Below are positions 51,211 to 63,530 of a stretch of 64,000 nt of DNA, one piece after another (the stretch's first letter is position 1; each line of letters begins with the position of its first letter). The position numbers and the translations under genes were made by a program. Below the pieces are notes generated by a model that saw only the letters and a program-made list of their open reading frames with translations, made no database searches and had not been told where the DNA came from. This DNA comes from Homalodisca vitripennis (lineage: Eukaryota; Arthropoda; Insecta; Hemiptera; Cicadellidae), in assembly GCF_021130785.1 (NCBI RefSeq), contig NC_060211.1:124941001-125005000 (forward strand). Reading direction: 5' to 3'.

Positions 51211-52204
51211 CTATAAAATTAATATTATATGGAAAAATGAATGCTATTAAGGAAAGAATAATAATTATTTAAAATCATTTAATATATAAATTAATAGTCG
51301 TTTTAGAAAAGAGACTAAAATATGTTATAATTAATACAAACAAGAAATAAGAATTAAACATATAGTCTTAGTATCTGCTGAATTATTAAAATGTATAATA
51401 AAATTAAAATTTTTATTTATATACCTCTTGGTACATTATTAAACATTCTGGAAACTAACAAAATATTTAATTGTATTAACAGTGCGTTCAAAATAAACTT
51501 TAATAATGTTAATATGTTTTGTAAGGTGCCTATAATTTTAAATTTAGAACAATAATATATATTATTAATTTTATTTTCTGTAATTAAGGCAATCATGGAC
51601 AACTCATCAATTATTTAGACCAAAAGGCAATTTTGATTTATTGACAAAGTGATACGCTTGTTTAAAATTATCTAACTTAATTTTAGAAGAATCTTCTAGT
51701 GATTTACAAATCCCTTGTAAAGAGTAGCAATCATTAAATATTTTTTAGTGAGCTTAAACATGTTATTAAACCAATTTTTTGTCTTGTCTGTTGGATGAGG
51801 ATTGATAGTTTTTCACCCTATTTTGTAAGAGATTTTTTTACTGTGGAGAAAATTTGTAAGGCAACTTATATGTAACATTCTTTTATTTATGTTTAATGAC
51901 ATTTGAAATTAAATATGTTTTATTAGTTTTGCAACCTGTAAAATTGTTTTAAGGTTTTAGAATTTTTATGCAGCACAACACTTGTAAAATTTAAAAATCG
52001 CAGAGAGCGAAAGCAATGTGCAGATTTCTATGAAATCTACCTAACATAGTGTTAAATGTGTCCTGAGAAGTTTTTGGAAATCTATCAACTATACACACAC
52101 TTTAGCACAGAGGGAACGTACATAAAACATAAACGCGAGGAGTAAAAGAATTATATTCGTAGGGCATATATGAAGTTGGCCATTTTAGAAACGGAAACTT
52201 ATTC
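51211..52204. other. AT-rich stretch without a supported gene
   Basis: Nothing recognisable was seen. Confidence 0.5.
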
Positions 52205-52620
52205 CTGCACATTATAATGATAATGCTATCATAAATGCGAAAGTGAAACAATACTTTGCTTTTGCGCGTAAACTATTTAATCAATTGTACTGAAATTTTA
52301 CATGGAAATTCTTAGGGCCCTGGTATGAATATAGCCAGGTCTTGATTGTTTGAATCCGTACACCTCACTGGTCTTTAAAGTACTAAGAAATCCCATCTCG
52401 GTCTTTAAAGAAGCGAAAAATCCCATCTTGGTGTCTAGATTTGTGGAGTATGTGTAAACATTGTTATATGACATTATAACCACATGATTACTTAATTTAA
52501 ACACTGTTTTAGTGATAATATTTATGTTTCACAATCAAAATTTCATTGTCACTAAACAGGTGTAATAAACACTTTTATTAAACGTTCTTTGGTGTTTTAG
52601 CTGAAGTACGTCAAAGAGAC
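52205..52620 (+). mobile_element. Helitron 5' part, plus orientation
   Basis: The block tatcataaatgcgaaagtg near 52227 is the 5' terminal motif of the family. It is followed by ttgtactgaaattttacatg and then gggccctggtatgaatatag, which are the reverse complements of blocks in the copy at 25.3-26.5 kb. The motif aaatcccatctcggtcttta / aaatcccatcttggtgtct is repeated in tandem. The copy is interrupted at 52621 by the inverted-repeat transposon. Blocks in the expected orientation resume near 54240 (aggcttttcagtcct), so the insertion may split one Helitron. Confidence 0.5.
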
Positions 52621-53893
52621 GAAGGGTAGAGGGGAAGAAGGGGGAATGTCAAAAAATTTTTGTTTTGTTGATCTATTATATAGGTTATGTGCTGTAGTTT
52701 TAAGTGCATAAACAAGACTGGTTAACAATGGGTAATGTCGTTAGATAAAAATATAAATAAAATACCCATACAGGTGAAAAAGGGGGAATGTCAGGACGTT
52801 ACGGGCTAAACAGGAGGAATGTCAGCTGTGAGTCATGCAGACAAGAGTAAACACGTTTTGATTGTTACTTCAATGTGATGCCTTGTGTAAGTTAGAGGTT
52901 ATTTTGTTTATGTTACGTACATAAAGTGTTTCACGATGAAAAGTAACGAAGAAATAAGTGATATAGAGAGTGATTGTGATGTGCGTAGTGCAGTGAATGT
53001 AAATCATTCTCAGGCAAAGAAAAGAAAGACATTTGGCCGTATAACTGACGTGAGTAAGAAACTTAGGTTACGAAGCCATTTCCCAGGACCTGACTGTCAT
53101 TGCAAAAGGTTGCTTTGTTTTCAAAATGTTCCTGAATGCTCTAGGAACAATATTTTGAAGCAGTTTAATTTAATGTCTTCTGTTGATGAACAGAACTCAT
53201 ACTTATGTGGCCTAATTAGCGTACAGAAAATACAAAACCGACGTTCACGTCAAGATGAAGAAAACGCTAAATTTAAAGATGCAGTATATTTTTATAGAGA
53301 TAGGTTTTTAGACAATGAGAAAAAATACAAGAAATTCAGGTTTTTTCTAAGGCTTTTTTAGCTATCCATGGTATTACAAAGAAAAAAATGGAGGTTCTTC
53401 AAAAATCTTTAAAGGAATTCGGCATGTCCCCAAAGGGTCAAAGAGGAAAGCATTCTTGAGATGACGTTGTGCACCTATCCAGATTATGCACAAAGAATGC
53501 CGAAGAGTTCTTCAAAGCATTACCTCATGCTGAATGAGGGCCTGGAGCACTGTAATCTTAAACAAGTAACATTGTAACTTAATAATGTTCTCATTTTATC
53601 AATTAAATTCAATCCGTATTAAAACAAGTTTTGATTTAACTCATGACATTCCCCCTTTTCAACCAGTAAAAGTGTATTATTGACATAATTCTTTATACAA
53701 AGCGTTCGAGTGAATTTCAAATGTCATGACAACCTACAAAACATATGGTAAACATATCAAAGATATGTTTTTTAAAATTAATATAACATAATATAATACA
53801 ACATACCATTCATATCAGTCTTAAAAACTTTAAAAATTTTCCCCTGTAAAATTCGTTAAAAGTGACATTCCCCCTTCTTCCCCTGTACCCTTT
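52621..53893 (+). mobile_element. 1.27-kb DNA transposon with 31-bp terminal inverted repeats
   Basis: The first 31 bases (52621-52651) and last 31 bases (53863-53893) are inverted repeats with two mismatches. The core is aggggaagaagggggaatgt. A second inverted pair of 21 bases, with two mismatches, is nested inside at 52773-52793 and 53644-53664 (aaaagggggaatgtca). A third, weaker direct copy of the motif lies at 52811-52825. The element encloses one broken gene at 52936-53459. It is too short for a full transposase, so it is probably a deletion derivative. No target-site duplication was evident beside the inverted repeats. The superfamily could not be named from the ends. Confidence 0.85.
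52936..53459 (+). pseudogene. Broken N-terminal part of a transposon protein (zinc-finger-like)
   Basis: A 141-codon frame starts MKSNEEISDIESDCDVRS, has a basic stretch (AKKRKTFGRITDVSKKLRLR) and then a cysteine-rich motif, GPDCHCKRLLCFQNVPECSR, followed by NSYLCGLISV. The frame is lost near 53340. The next frame continues the protein with KAFLAIHGITKKKMEVLQ and SLKEFGMSP and stops at 53457-53459. A one-base length error in an A-run or T-run would explain this. I know this pattern, a Cys-rich head followed by a CFKAFLAIHGI-type segment, from unnamed proteins that occur in many copies in insect genomes. The catalytic C-terminal part expected of a transposase is absent. The element's inverted repeats flank it on both sides, so it belongs to that element. 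Confidence 0.7.
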
Positions 53894-54274
53894 GATTTAA
53901 TTTTCACAGTTTTGTTTAAATTATAATAATGTGATATACATGTTTGATTAGTATTTCATGTACTTAAAACACTGTTATAAAACCAACCTTAAGAAACAAA
54001 TATTTTATGTACACTACCCAAGACTGGTTGACATTGTAATATGGTATTTTTACGCTGGCTGGAAAACATAATAAATGAACACTAAACATGCTTCACCGAA
54101 CCTTCTTTACCAAACTTCAGTCCAAAAAACAACATTACGCAAAACTTGATGACAAATGATAATTTTAAATGTTATGTGGATTGTAAATTGGTAAGGATTT
54201 CTCCCCTTTGTCTGAAATAATATGTTTTTCCTGTTTACCGTAATAGGCTTTTCAGTCCTCCGTATAGACTTATA
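53894..54274. other. AT-rich stretch, possibly Helitron sequence
   Basis: The block ggcttttcagtcctcc near 54247 is a reverse complement of the ggactgaaaagcct inner motif of the Helitron family. It supports, weakly, that this DNA continues the copy interrupted at 52621. Confidence 0.35.
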
Positions 54275-55110
54275 CTAGCGGCCCTCCCGACTTCGCACAA
54301 GTATTCAACAAAAATTTCAAAAATATATATATACCCTTCTTTTGACGGCGAGGGTTACTAAAATGGTATTTTATTTCGGTATTATTATTCGAATAATTTG
54401 ATGTTTATTATTTTCAATCTTTATATTTTTTCATTTATTTTATTTCTAATGTTAGTAAACAATGTCATATCTATAAAACGTAAGCCATTATATTTATTGT
54501 GTGAGAGCTTTCCTGTCAACGATATTTGATGGTTTTTTATTTGGTGGCAGCATAATTAATTAATTTTCAAGTGCACCAACCTGCAATAGTCCAACATATG
54601 GTTCACCAAGAGTAAAACACTTTTTTTGTAAGTCGATCCCTAGTCATTCGAAAGTTTGGCCTTGGGGCTTGTTAATAGTTAACATGAAAAATAAAACATC
54701 TTTCATGTTCATTTTTTTTTTCATTCATTCTACCGAAAATTGAAGCCGTTTAAATGGGACTGGCAGGTATCCTCGGTCAGGTGATGTGTAATGGTCGTTA
54801 CAATTAAATTGTCCTCTAATTCCTTAATAACCAGCCTCGTCCCATTGCACTTGTTCCGGGGGCTTACATTTCTAACAAGCATGATTGGAATTCCGATTTT
54901 TAACGCCAATTCATGTAGTAGCAGTCCAGAAAGGTGTAAGTGAATTTTAAAACTCCAGTGGATAATGGACTGCGTCTTCGATATTATTGGCGGTGTCGAT
55001 CGGATTGATGATAGATAGAGTGAGATAACGGATATCAAATCCACGTTTTGGTTTCGACGTGATGCGCCTTTCACTCAGGAATATTCCTTCTTCTATTTCA
55101 TCCAATTTAT
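54275..55110 (-). mobile_element. Helitron 3' part carrying a helicase relic
   Basis: The left edge on the plus strand is ctagcggccctcccgacttc, whose reverse complement ends in CTAG followed by T (the base before it is A). This is a plausible Helitron 3' end. It lies 290 bases beyond the end of the helicase relic in the correct orientation. The 5' end could not be found to the right. Confidence 0.6.
54561..55074 (-). pseudogene. Helitron Pif1-like helicase, C-terminal relic
   Basis: The minus-strand frame of 114 codons (55074-54730) carries the diagnostic segment ELALKIGIPIMLVRNVSP followed by CNGTRLVIKELEDNLIV. These correspond to the L.L..G.PIMLLRN and CNGTRL motifs of Helitron Pif1-type helicases. 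Past the first stop, another frame reads PVPFKRLQFSV, then further on LTINKPQGQTFE and CFTLGEPYVG, matching the final helicase motifs (T.NK.QGQT and F.HGQLYVALSR). Two or more frame breaks and stops make it inactive. The Rep/HUH part is not visible. Confidence 0.85.
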
Positions 55111-55620
55111 TTAAACATATTTATATTCTAAGCGGCGTGAACACAACAATGTAATAGACGCAGTTTCGAGAATTTTCCATTTCGACACTATTTATTCAAA
55201 TCTTTATATATAAGCATGATATTTATGAGCTGTAAATTGAGAAGTGATAATTTAAGGGGATTCGGATGACCTCCCCTTTATTAATCTCATTAATTTCGAA
55301 ATGTTTTTCATAACTTTGCTTTCAATTTATTCCAATTCGTTTTAAAACTAACTTCAATAAAAATCCGTTGAAATCAGATATTTATAAAACAGTTACAAAT
55401 CGCCATTCGTATACTAAATTTAGAACTAACATTGATATAGAATATAATTTACTCCTAGCGATTTAGTTTTCTGAGGTTGGAATTGGCTTTGTCACCAGCT
55501 GTCAGCTGTCACCATCTATTTTATATTCTGATTAAATTTAAGGTCTTCCTTTGTTTACAAAGTGAAACTGCTTGTTTTTGGTGTTATTTTAAATTCTTTT
55601 TATTACTTTTAAGTGATAAA
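55111..55620. other. AT-rich stretch without a supported gene
   Basis: May contain more eroded Helitron DNA. No block could be assigned. Confidence 0.4.
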
Positions 55621-55890
55621 ATGACTAGATTCACAAGAGTTTTACGAAGCGTAAGCTTAAATCTTAAGGTTGCCATTTTTCATGAAGAAAATCAAGATGA
55701 AAGGTCCAATTAAGAGGAACTCAGCTCTTCTCCTACGCCAAGCTGATCATAAAGCTATCTACAAAAACACGAATCTTCAAGTAAGAAAAATATTCATGAA
55801 AGTTTAACACAATATGAAGAATATTCAGGTAATGCTGACATATGTATTCATGAATCTGAGGACTATTCAAGGTTTACTTGACAAAATAGC
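55621..55890 (+). pseudogene. Decayed coding frame, unidentified
   Basis: An ATG after agtgataaa opens MTRFTRVLRSVSLNLKVAIF, and the same frame stays protein-like through three in-frame stops near 55711-55757. It then reads SSKKNIHESLTQYEEYSGNA and CIHESEDYSRFT before a final TGA. Stops without frameshifts indicate decay by point mutation. The serine- and acid-rich content resembles the N-terminal region of a transposon protein, but no family was recognised. Confidence 0.4.
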
Positions 55891-56040
55891 TGTATGTTTA
55901 CGTTTACATTTAAGAGCAACACTAGCTCTTGTCGCCAAAGACAAGGAAGGCCTAGGTTTCACAGTAGAACTAGTTCCTTTAAAATCTCTCAATAAAGAAT
56001 GACACAAAAGCTATTTACTGTTGACGTTTGTCTTGTGATA

Positions 56041-57030
56041 TATTTACTTATTTATTCCATCGGTACAGACATTTTTTACAATAAACGTGCACGTTAGGTG
56101 GCAAAGTGTATGTAATACATATAAATCAATACTATACCGTAAGCACATAAAATGGTAAATAAATACGTAAGTAAGAAGCCACAACAAAGCACGATATTAA
56201 ACTGTAATAAAAGTAACAAACAGTAGTACTAAAATCGTATCGAATTGTAAATTGTAACAATAATAAGAAATAATATTAATAATAATTTAATAACTGAAAA
56301 ATAATATAAAAAATTAACAACAACAAAACTAAAACAGAAAAATCAATTTACCTAGCAGAGTTTACAACTAACATAAGAGCAATGCAATGATATAATTGAA
56401 CTGACAGATCATAACCGATTGGCCAACTGCATAACACTCATCTTGAAATATGAAACATACCCATGGAAAAAGTCAATACTTCCAGACGTCTTGCCACCAA
56501 GCCTCTGAAACCTTGCCACTCCACAGTTGTATGAATAGGATGTAGGGAGGAATCTTCTACTGAAAACTCCTCGGTACACCCAAATCTATCAACACCAGGA
56601 GATCAGGGCAATCCACCAGTTCACTAATCAGCTTGGATTGAAATATCATATCAAAGATGACACGTTGATTATGTAGATGTTGTAGAGAAAAAAGCTGTTC
56701 CAGTTTTATATTAGTGTTAAGTAGGTAAGACCCAGACGAACGCTCGCAAAGCGAGCCTGTACACTCTTCAACTCACTATTTGTCTCAGTTGGTAAGCAGA
56801 CCAAATCACACTACCATATTCGAAAAAGGAGTGCACCAATTATTTATACAAGACAAGCAAGGATTGGAGTCATTTGAAGCCTCTTGTTGACCTACCAATA
56901 AAGCCCAACATACAATATACTTTGGAGGTGGTACTAGCAATTTGGTCAGCTGAACATAGAGTACTGGTCATAACACTCCAATATCCCTTGACTGATTAAC
57001 CCTGAGGGATCACACCTCCAACATGGTAGT
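56041..57030 (-). mobile_element. LINE 3' fragment (Jockey/CR1-like reverse transcriptase)
   Basis: On the minus strand, protein segments in three frames line up with the C-terminal part of LINE reverse transcriptases. In order: DIGVL, then DQYSMFSADQIASTTSKVYC followed by MLGFIGRSTRGFK, then LVHSFFEYGSVIWSAYQLRQ, SVQARFASVRLGLTYL, LHNQRVIFDMIF, LVLIDLGVPR, and RRFLPTSYSYNCGVARFQRL. This is the order of the thumb and C-terminal region of Jockey/CR1 elements. An A-rich tail, aataaataagtaaata, lies at about 56040-56056 and marks the 3' end. Several frameshifts and stops make it a dead, 5'-truncated copy. Confidence 0.9.
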
Positions 57031-58566
57031 AATTTAAAAAAGAGATCACTTGGAATTTTAATATGTTTAGAACACACGATTAAAATTCTTCTCTAGAACA
57101 CTTTGTTGCTCGGCATTGAGTTTGTTTATGTAAATATCAATAGCGATTACTCGTAACGTTAAATTTAAAACTGAGTTTTTTATTATTCCCATAAATTCGT
57201 AACATTTATATGTACTGTTGACTTTGTTATCAGTTTAATATGAATGAGTACATGGCATTAACGATACCTGACGGCCAGTTATTGTACCCACTCGAACACG
57301 GGATGTAACTAAACAACATTTAGCCTAAGAGCTCGTATGACTGACTGTTCAACGGAACTCATAAACATAGCCAAATAAGCGATAATTGACTGCTGTTGAG
57401 TGCTGTTGTTCTGTTGGACTGGAGGAGTTCTTAAATTATTAAAGCGTGGACTATTATTTGTATACAGGTTTTTGTTTTTAATTTGAACAAATAAAAAAAT
57501 ATAATATAGCATTGGGACCCAGTTGCAAATTGCATGGTATTAGCAAAAGAATTAATATTTTGTTTGCTTATATTATGCTGTATAAACGAATGGTTCCTAG
57601 GACTGAAATCTGCTAGTTAGGATTTGATTTAAAATGGGAAATTTCAAGAGATATCAAATAATTTTTAAGATCATGTTTTTTTTTGTAAAACCACTTAATA
57701 GTCCTATGATTGTACACATTAGTAACTGTATATCACCATCAACTAATGAGATAAAGAAACTGAGTGATAGAAAAAGTAGGTTGGGTGACCCAGAATTAAT
57801 TCGCTTAATATAGATTACCAAAAATCTACTAGCAGTGCATTTTCAATTTTTATCTGTCTAAATACTATACTATAAACAGTTATGGTTACAATTTCTTCAA
57901 ATCTAATACTACTTATCCCCTTGTTCATTCATAACTTAAGTTCTTTATTTAACCCTATTGCACAAAAGGGATAGATCAATATATCTGGTATATTAAATGT
58001 ATAAATGATAGTATATGAACTTCTAAGGGATAGTATACTGTCTCAGTCTTAACGATATTCATCATAGTGATTTTGCAAGTAGTGTGATTGTAAAATCACT
58101 ACTCAAAATTCTATAATTTACAAAACTGTCATGACGTTTAAATGGCTTTTACTTCAGACAGCTATTAAAACTGGTAAGCCTGGATTTTTCTGATACTGCG
58201 GCCAAACCGAAAGTCACATTGTAAACAGTATTTTTGTTTTCTATTTAAAATCACATATGGTATATTCTTTTTATTGTACTGTTTACGTTTTGGCTTTTAA
58301 ATAGCGTAAACTTTAAAATACGTCAGATTTTCCACTCATTATTTGACCAACTATGTGTTTAAGATTTTTGAGAAAATATTCAAGGTTAGCTTTATTCATT
58401 ATAATAAATTATATTTAGAAACGACTAATTTTATGAAATATTAATGCATATTATTACACACGTGCTGTTACATGTGTTTAATTTGTTACAGCTAGTATTA
58501 CATTTAGTTGTTTTTAAAGAACATCGCCATGTTCTTATATCAATTGTAAGGGCGGCCCATTGCACG
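57031..58566. other. AT-rich stretch without a supported gene
   Basis: More of the LINE may extend to about 57150 but could not be aligned. The rest is AT-rich with no supported gene and borders the 3' exon of the minus-strand gene. Confidence 0.45.
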
Positions 58567-58767
58567 TTCCGGGTACATTTTCACTGCTTTTCCATAGTTC
58601 CTTGTGCTTCGTACCCATGTGTCGTCGTCGTTGACAGCTGTCATCGTGCATGTGTAGGGGTCGAGTCCGGGATTTGTCCATCCGGGCAGGGGGGAGTCAA
58701 TTCTGGTAGGGGGATTCGATCAGGGTTGAGGGGAGTCATCTTCTGCGTTTAGTGCTTTAGTCTTTTG
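58567..58767 (-). other. Probable 3' exon of the small membrane-protein gene
   Basis: A strong acceptor (atctcattttttcag) precedes 58767 on the minus strand and pairs with the donor at 58997, giving an intron of 230 bp. The exon is GC-rich and proline-rich in one frame. The main reading frame has already stopped in the previous exon, so this would be 3' untranslated sequence. A small frame here starts MTPLNPDRIPLPELTPP and has 32 codons. The 3' end of the exon was not fixed. Confidence 0.45.
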
Positions 58768-58997
58768 CTGAAAAAATGAGATAATATTAATGTGCTATAT
58801 TTTACAATGATTGGTTGGATTTGAAAATTTTGAAATACTTTTTTACAACGGTAATATTAGCAACAACCACATCAAAACGTACAATAGATATTTTTGATAG
58901 AAAGGAAGTTTATTTAAGTGTTCAGGATGAGTAAGTGATAAAATACGGGAAAGGATTCATTTGCTAACTTCTAACTGCGAGAATTATTCATTCTTAC

Positions 58998-59498
58998 CTG
59001 CATCGTCTTTACAATCGCTCTATGCTGCCTGCCAACGCCGTCATTGAGGCCTCCGGGTTGTTTTCTCCTTCTAACAGTCCTACGGCGTCGCCAATGTGTT
59101 CTATAATGGCAGGCAGCGCTTCTATTTCTGAGTCGGAAGAGGATGTTGATGATGTGTAATGTTCGTTAACATAGAGGACGGAGGTGGCTGGCTCGATCCC
59201 ACCGTCGTCGACAGTTGGTCCACGTCCGCGGTATCTGAAAATCATATTGCAAAATATTATTCATTGCCGTTATTGTTCAAAGTTTATTAATTACATCTAG
59301 TCTAACATTTTTATCCAATTGAAATATAGAAATAATAATAATGAGTGCAGGAAAGACCCTAAACGTTCTAACTTCTTCTTCTCAAAAGGTTCTTTCGTAC
59401 CTGTGGTAGACGTACACCATGCCTCCAACGATGAGGCCGCCCGCCAGCACACCCCCCGCAATTTGTGCTGGACTGCAGTTTTTTAGAAAGTCGAACAT
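58998..59498 (-). CDS. Small single-pass membrane protein, two coding exons
   Basis: Exon 1 coding is 59498-59401 and exon 2 is 59234-58998, with the stop at 59011-59009. The intron (59400-59235, 166 bp) has a gtacga donor and a gattttcag acceptor. Phase 2 joining gives an uninterrupted frame of 107 residues. The start is MFDFLKNCSPAQIAGG, with A at -3 (aaaaaaATG). Residues 12-31 form a glycine-rich hydrophobic helix (AGGVLAGGLIVGGMVYVY), then a basic HRYRGRG, then an acidic serine-rich tail with SSTSSSDSEIEALP and LLEGENNPEASMTAL. This is the layout of a tail-exposed membrane anchor, with basic residues probably on the cytoplasmic side. The stop lies 11 bases before a consensus donor (cag/gtaaga). 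An in-frame upstream ATG at 59618 would add 40 residues. No family was recognised. Confidence 0.7.
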
Positions 59499-59652
59499 TT
59501 TTTTAGCGTGTTTATTCAACTTCAAATTGTAAAAAGTGAAGTTGAAACTTAGGCAATTGCTTAGAAACGGTTTAACATTGTTGTTCTCTGTTATTACATT
59601 TATCTGCATTGTATTCACTTGAAGGTAAATAATTAGTCTACTTTTGCATCAA

Positions 59653-59659
59653 TTTTATA
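59653..59659 (-). promoter_or_regulatory. Possible TATA box of the small membrane-protein gene
   Basis: TATAAAA on the minus strand lies about 155 bases upstream of the proposed ATG at 59498. Transcription starting some 30 bases further would leave a short leader containing upstream ATGs. In AT-rich DNA such a motif is expected often by chance. Confidence 0.25.
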
Positions 59660-59889
59660 AGGTGGGAGTTTATTGTACGGTAAATGCTTTTAAAATACTT
59701 TTCTAGAATGGATCTAATATTAATTTTTGTTTCTTTATACCTCGTTAATGTCCGATTGGAAAGATTATTTCCCGATTAAGTTCTTGCACACTAAGTTTAA
59801 AAAAGAGTAGACCATTTAATATTGTAAAAATAACTTGAATACAGCAAATTTTTAAATCGTTATCCCCTTAATATTTACAAAAAATCAGA
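59660..59889. other. AT-rich upstream region
   Basis: Nothing beyond the possible TATA box was seen. Confidence 0.4.
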
Positions 59890-60060
59890 CTATTAGTGTT
59901 ACACGCCAAGCGTACGCAAAGCCTATAAAACACAACTTCTATCTGTTTGTCGCTGCCCGCACGATATCTGGAACATTAACTGACCTACAGGCTATAATAT
60001 TGGCATGAAGCATCATTTAGTCTCCAAATGTACCTTCATGCCTAATTTCAATCTATAGGA
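59890..60060 (+). repeat. Dispersed repeat family A, partial copy
   Basis: Contains acgcaaagcctataaaacac, ctgtttgtcgctgcccgcac, gatatctggaacattaactg and ggcatgaagcatcatttagt, in the family order. Ends are not sharp. Confidence 0.55.
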
Positions 60061-62304
<2,244 letters not shown>

Positions 62305-62399
62305 CTTCACCTAAGTATAAATAATATGAACACTACAATGAGTGAAAACATAACATGAAAAATACAAACAGTAAGAAAGACCTCAGCGTCCTCCGGTAA

Positions 62400-62815
62400 C
62401 AGGTCGAGTGACACTAAGTCTGTGAGTAATAGTTGCTGGCGAGTTACACTGATCTGAAATAATGTGATTGCTTGTATTTGTAGCCTGTGAGTGATAGTTG
62501 GCTGGCGAGTTACACTGATCTGAAATAATGTGATTGCTTGTATTTGTAGCCTGTGAGTAATAGTTGGCTTGCGAGTTACACTGATCTGAAATAATGTGAT
62601 TGCTTGTATTTGTAGCCTGTGAGTGATAGTTGGCTGGCGAGTTACACTGATCTGAAATAAGGTAATTGCTTGTACTCGTAGCCTGTGAGTGATAGTTGGC
62701 TGGCAAGTTACACTAATCTGAAATAATGTGATTGTACTCGTAGCCTGTGAGTGGTAGTTGGCTGGCGAATTATACTGATCTGAAATAATGTGGTTGCTTG
62801 TACTCGTAGCGCTGG
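62400..62815. repeat. 66-bp minisatellite, about six units
   Basis: The block gatctgaaataa recurs at 62451, 62517, 62583 and 62649 with an exact 66-base step. Diverged units start near 62715 (aatctg) and 62777, the last step being 62 because of a 4-base deletion. Each unit contains tgtgattgcttgt, gtagcctgtgag and gttggctggcgagtt. As 66 equals 22 codons, frames persist across units: two minus-strand frames stay open (22-residue units such as QATNTSNHIISDQCNSPANY and LFQISVTRQPTITHR). Open frames are therefore expected without selection, and a coding role is not shown. Confidence 0.9.
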
Positions 62816-63129
62816 CAGATTTAAGGTTCACTGTTTTAATAACAGCTATCAATAATTTTCCAATAACTCCACATTTTAGCAGCCTTTCAATATCAATTCT
62901 TTATTTTTATTTGAACGCGTTTGTGTAGACAGTCAAAGAGAAATGAAGATAGATAAAACTGTGACAATTAGTTTATTTCTTCCAAAGTTAGTATCTTAGC
63001 TATACCAAAAAACCATTTTGCTGTTTATGTAATGGTTACAAGGTGACCTCTCTTTTGAAAATATCATAATGTAGCAGCGGGATATCCAGTTTAGAGATGG
63101 TGTTTCTCAGGTGTTATCAGTCACTTACT
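62816..63129. other. AT-rich stretch, possible 5' leader of the next exon
   Basis: Nothing specific was recognised. Confidence 0.4.
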
Positions 63130-63176
63130 ATGGAATATTTAGAATTTATAGACGTAGCGGATGATCTCCGTAAAAA
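63130..63176 (+). CDS. Candidate first coding exon (MEYLEFIDVADDLRKK-type)
   Basis: An ATG in a fair context opens MEYLEFIDVADDLRK and runs directly into gtaagt, a perfect 5' splice consensus, at 63177. Helical, charged first exons of this style occur in insect genes derived from Harbinger-type transposases, but 15-16 residues are too few to name a family. Unspliced, the frame ends two codons later, so it depends on the intron. The downstream exon was not found in the remaining 800 bases and may lie outside the window. Confidence 0.35.
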
Positions 63177-63530
63177 GTAAGTTTTTTAGGTTTATCGATT
63201 AAGTATTATAAAAATTCTTCATCATATAAACTAGCCATATTTACTCTTTATCTAAAGAAATGAAAAATCTGTATCACAAGGGAAAAAAATAAAAAGGGAA
63301 CATTTTATAAAACTTTATTTTTATACAAATGAGTTAAACAAGTGCAAGCAAGTGCACGATATTTATTTGTCCTCAAGCGGTTATCAGCAACCAGACTAAG
63401 CTCAGTAAACTTTAATGATACATCTATGTACAAAGTGGAAACTGTATTGGAACCTTAGAGAGACATATCATACCCTATATATTGAGATATATTATCTTTT
63501 CAATATATACAGAATTATTTGTTTCTGTGT
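63177..63530. other. AT-rich stretch, possible intron
   Basis: If the donor at 63177 is used, this would be the start of an intron. No acceptor was assigned. Confidence 0.35.

Noticed and set aside
58640..58690. tRNA gene suggested by a B-box-like ggggtcgagtcc
   Set aside because: The flanking bases do not pair as a T-arm and no A-box or acceptor stem could be placed.
58998..59498. Viral origin of the small membrane protein
   Set aside because: It has spliceosomal introns with consensus borders and no neighbouring viral-type genes; nothing ties it to a virus.
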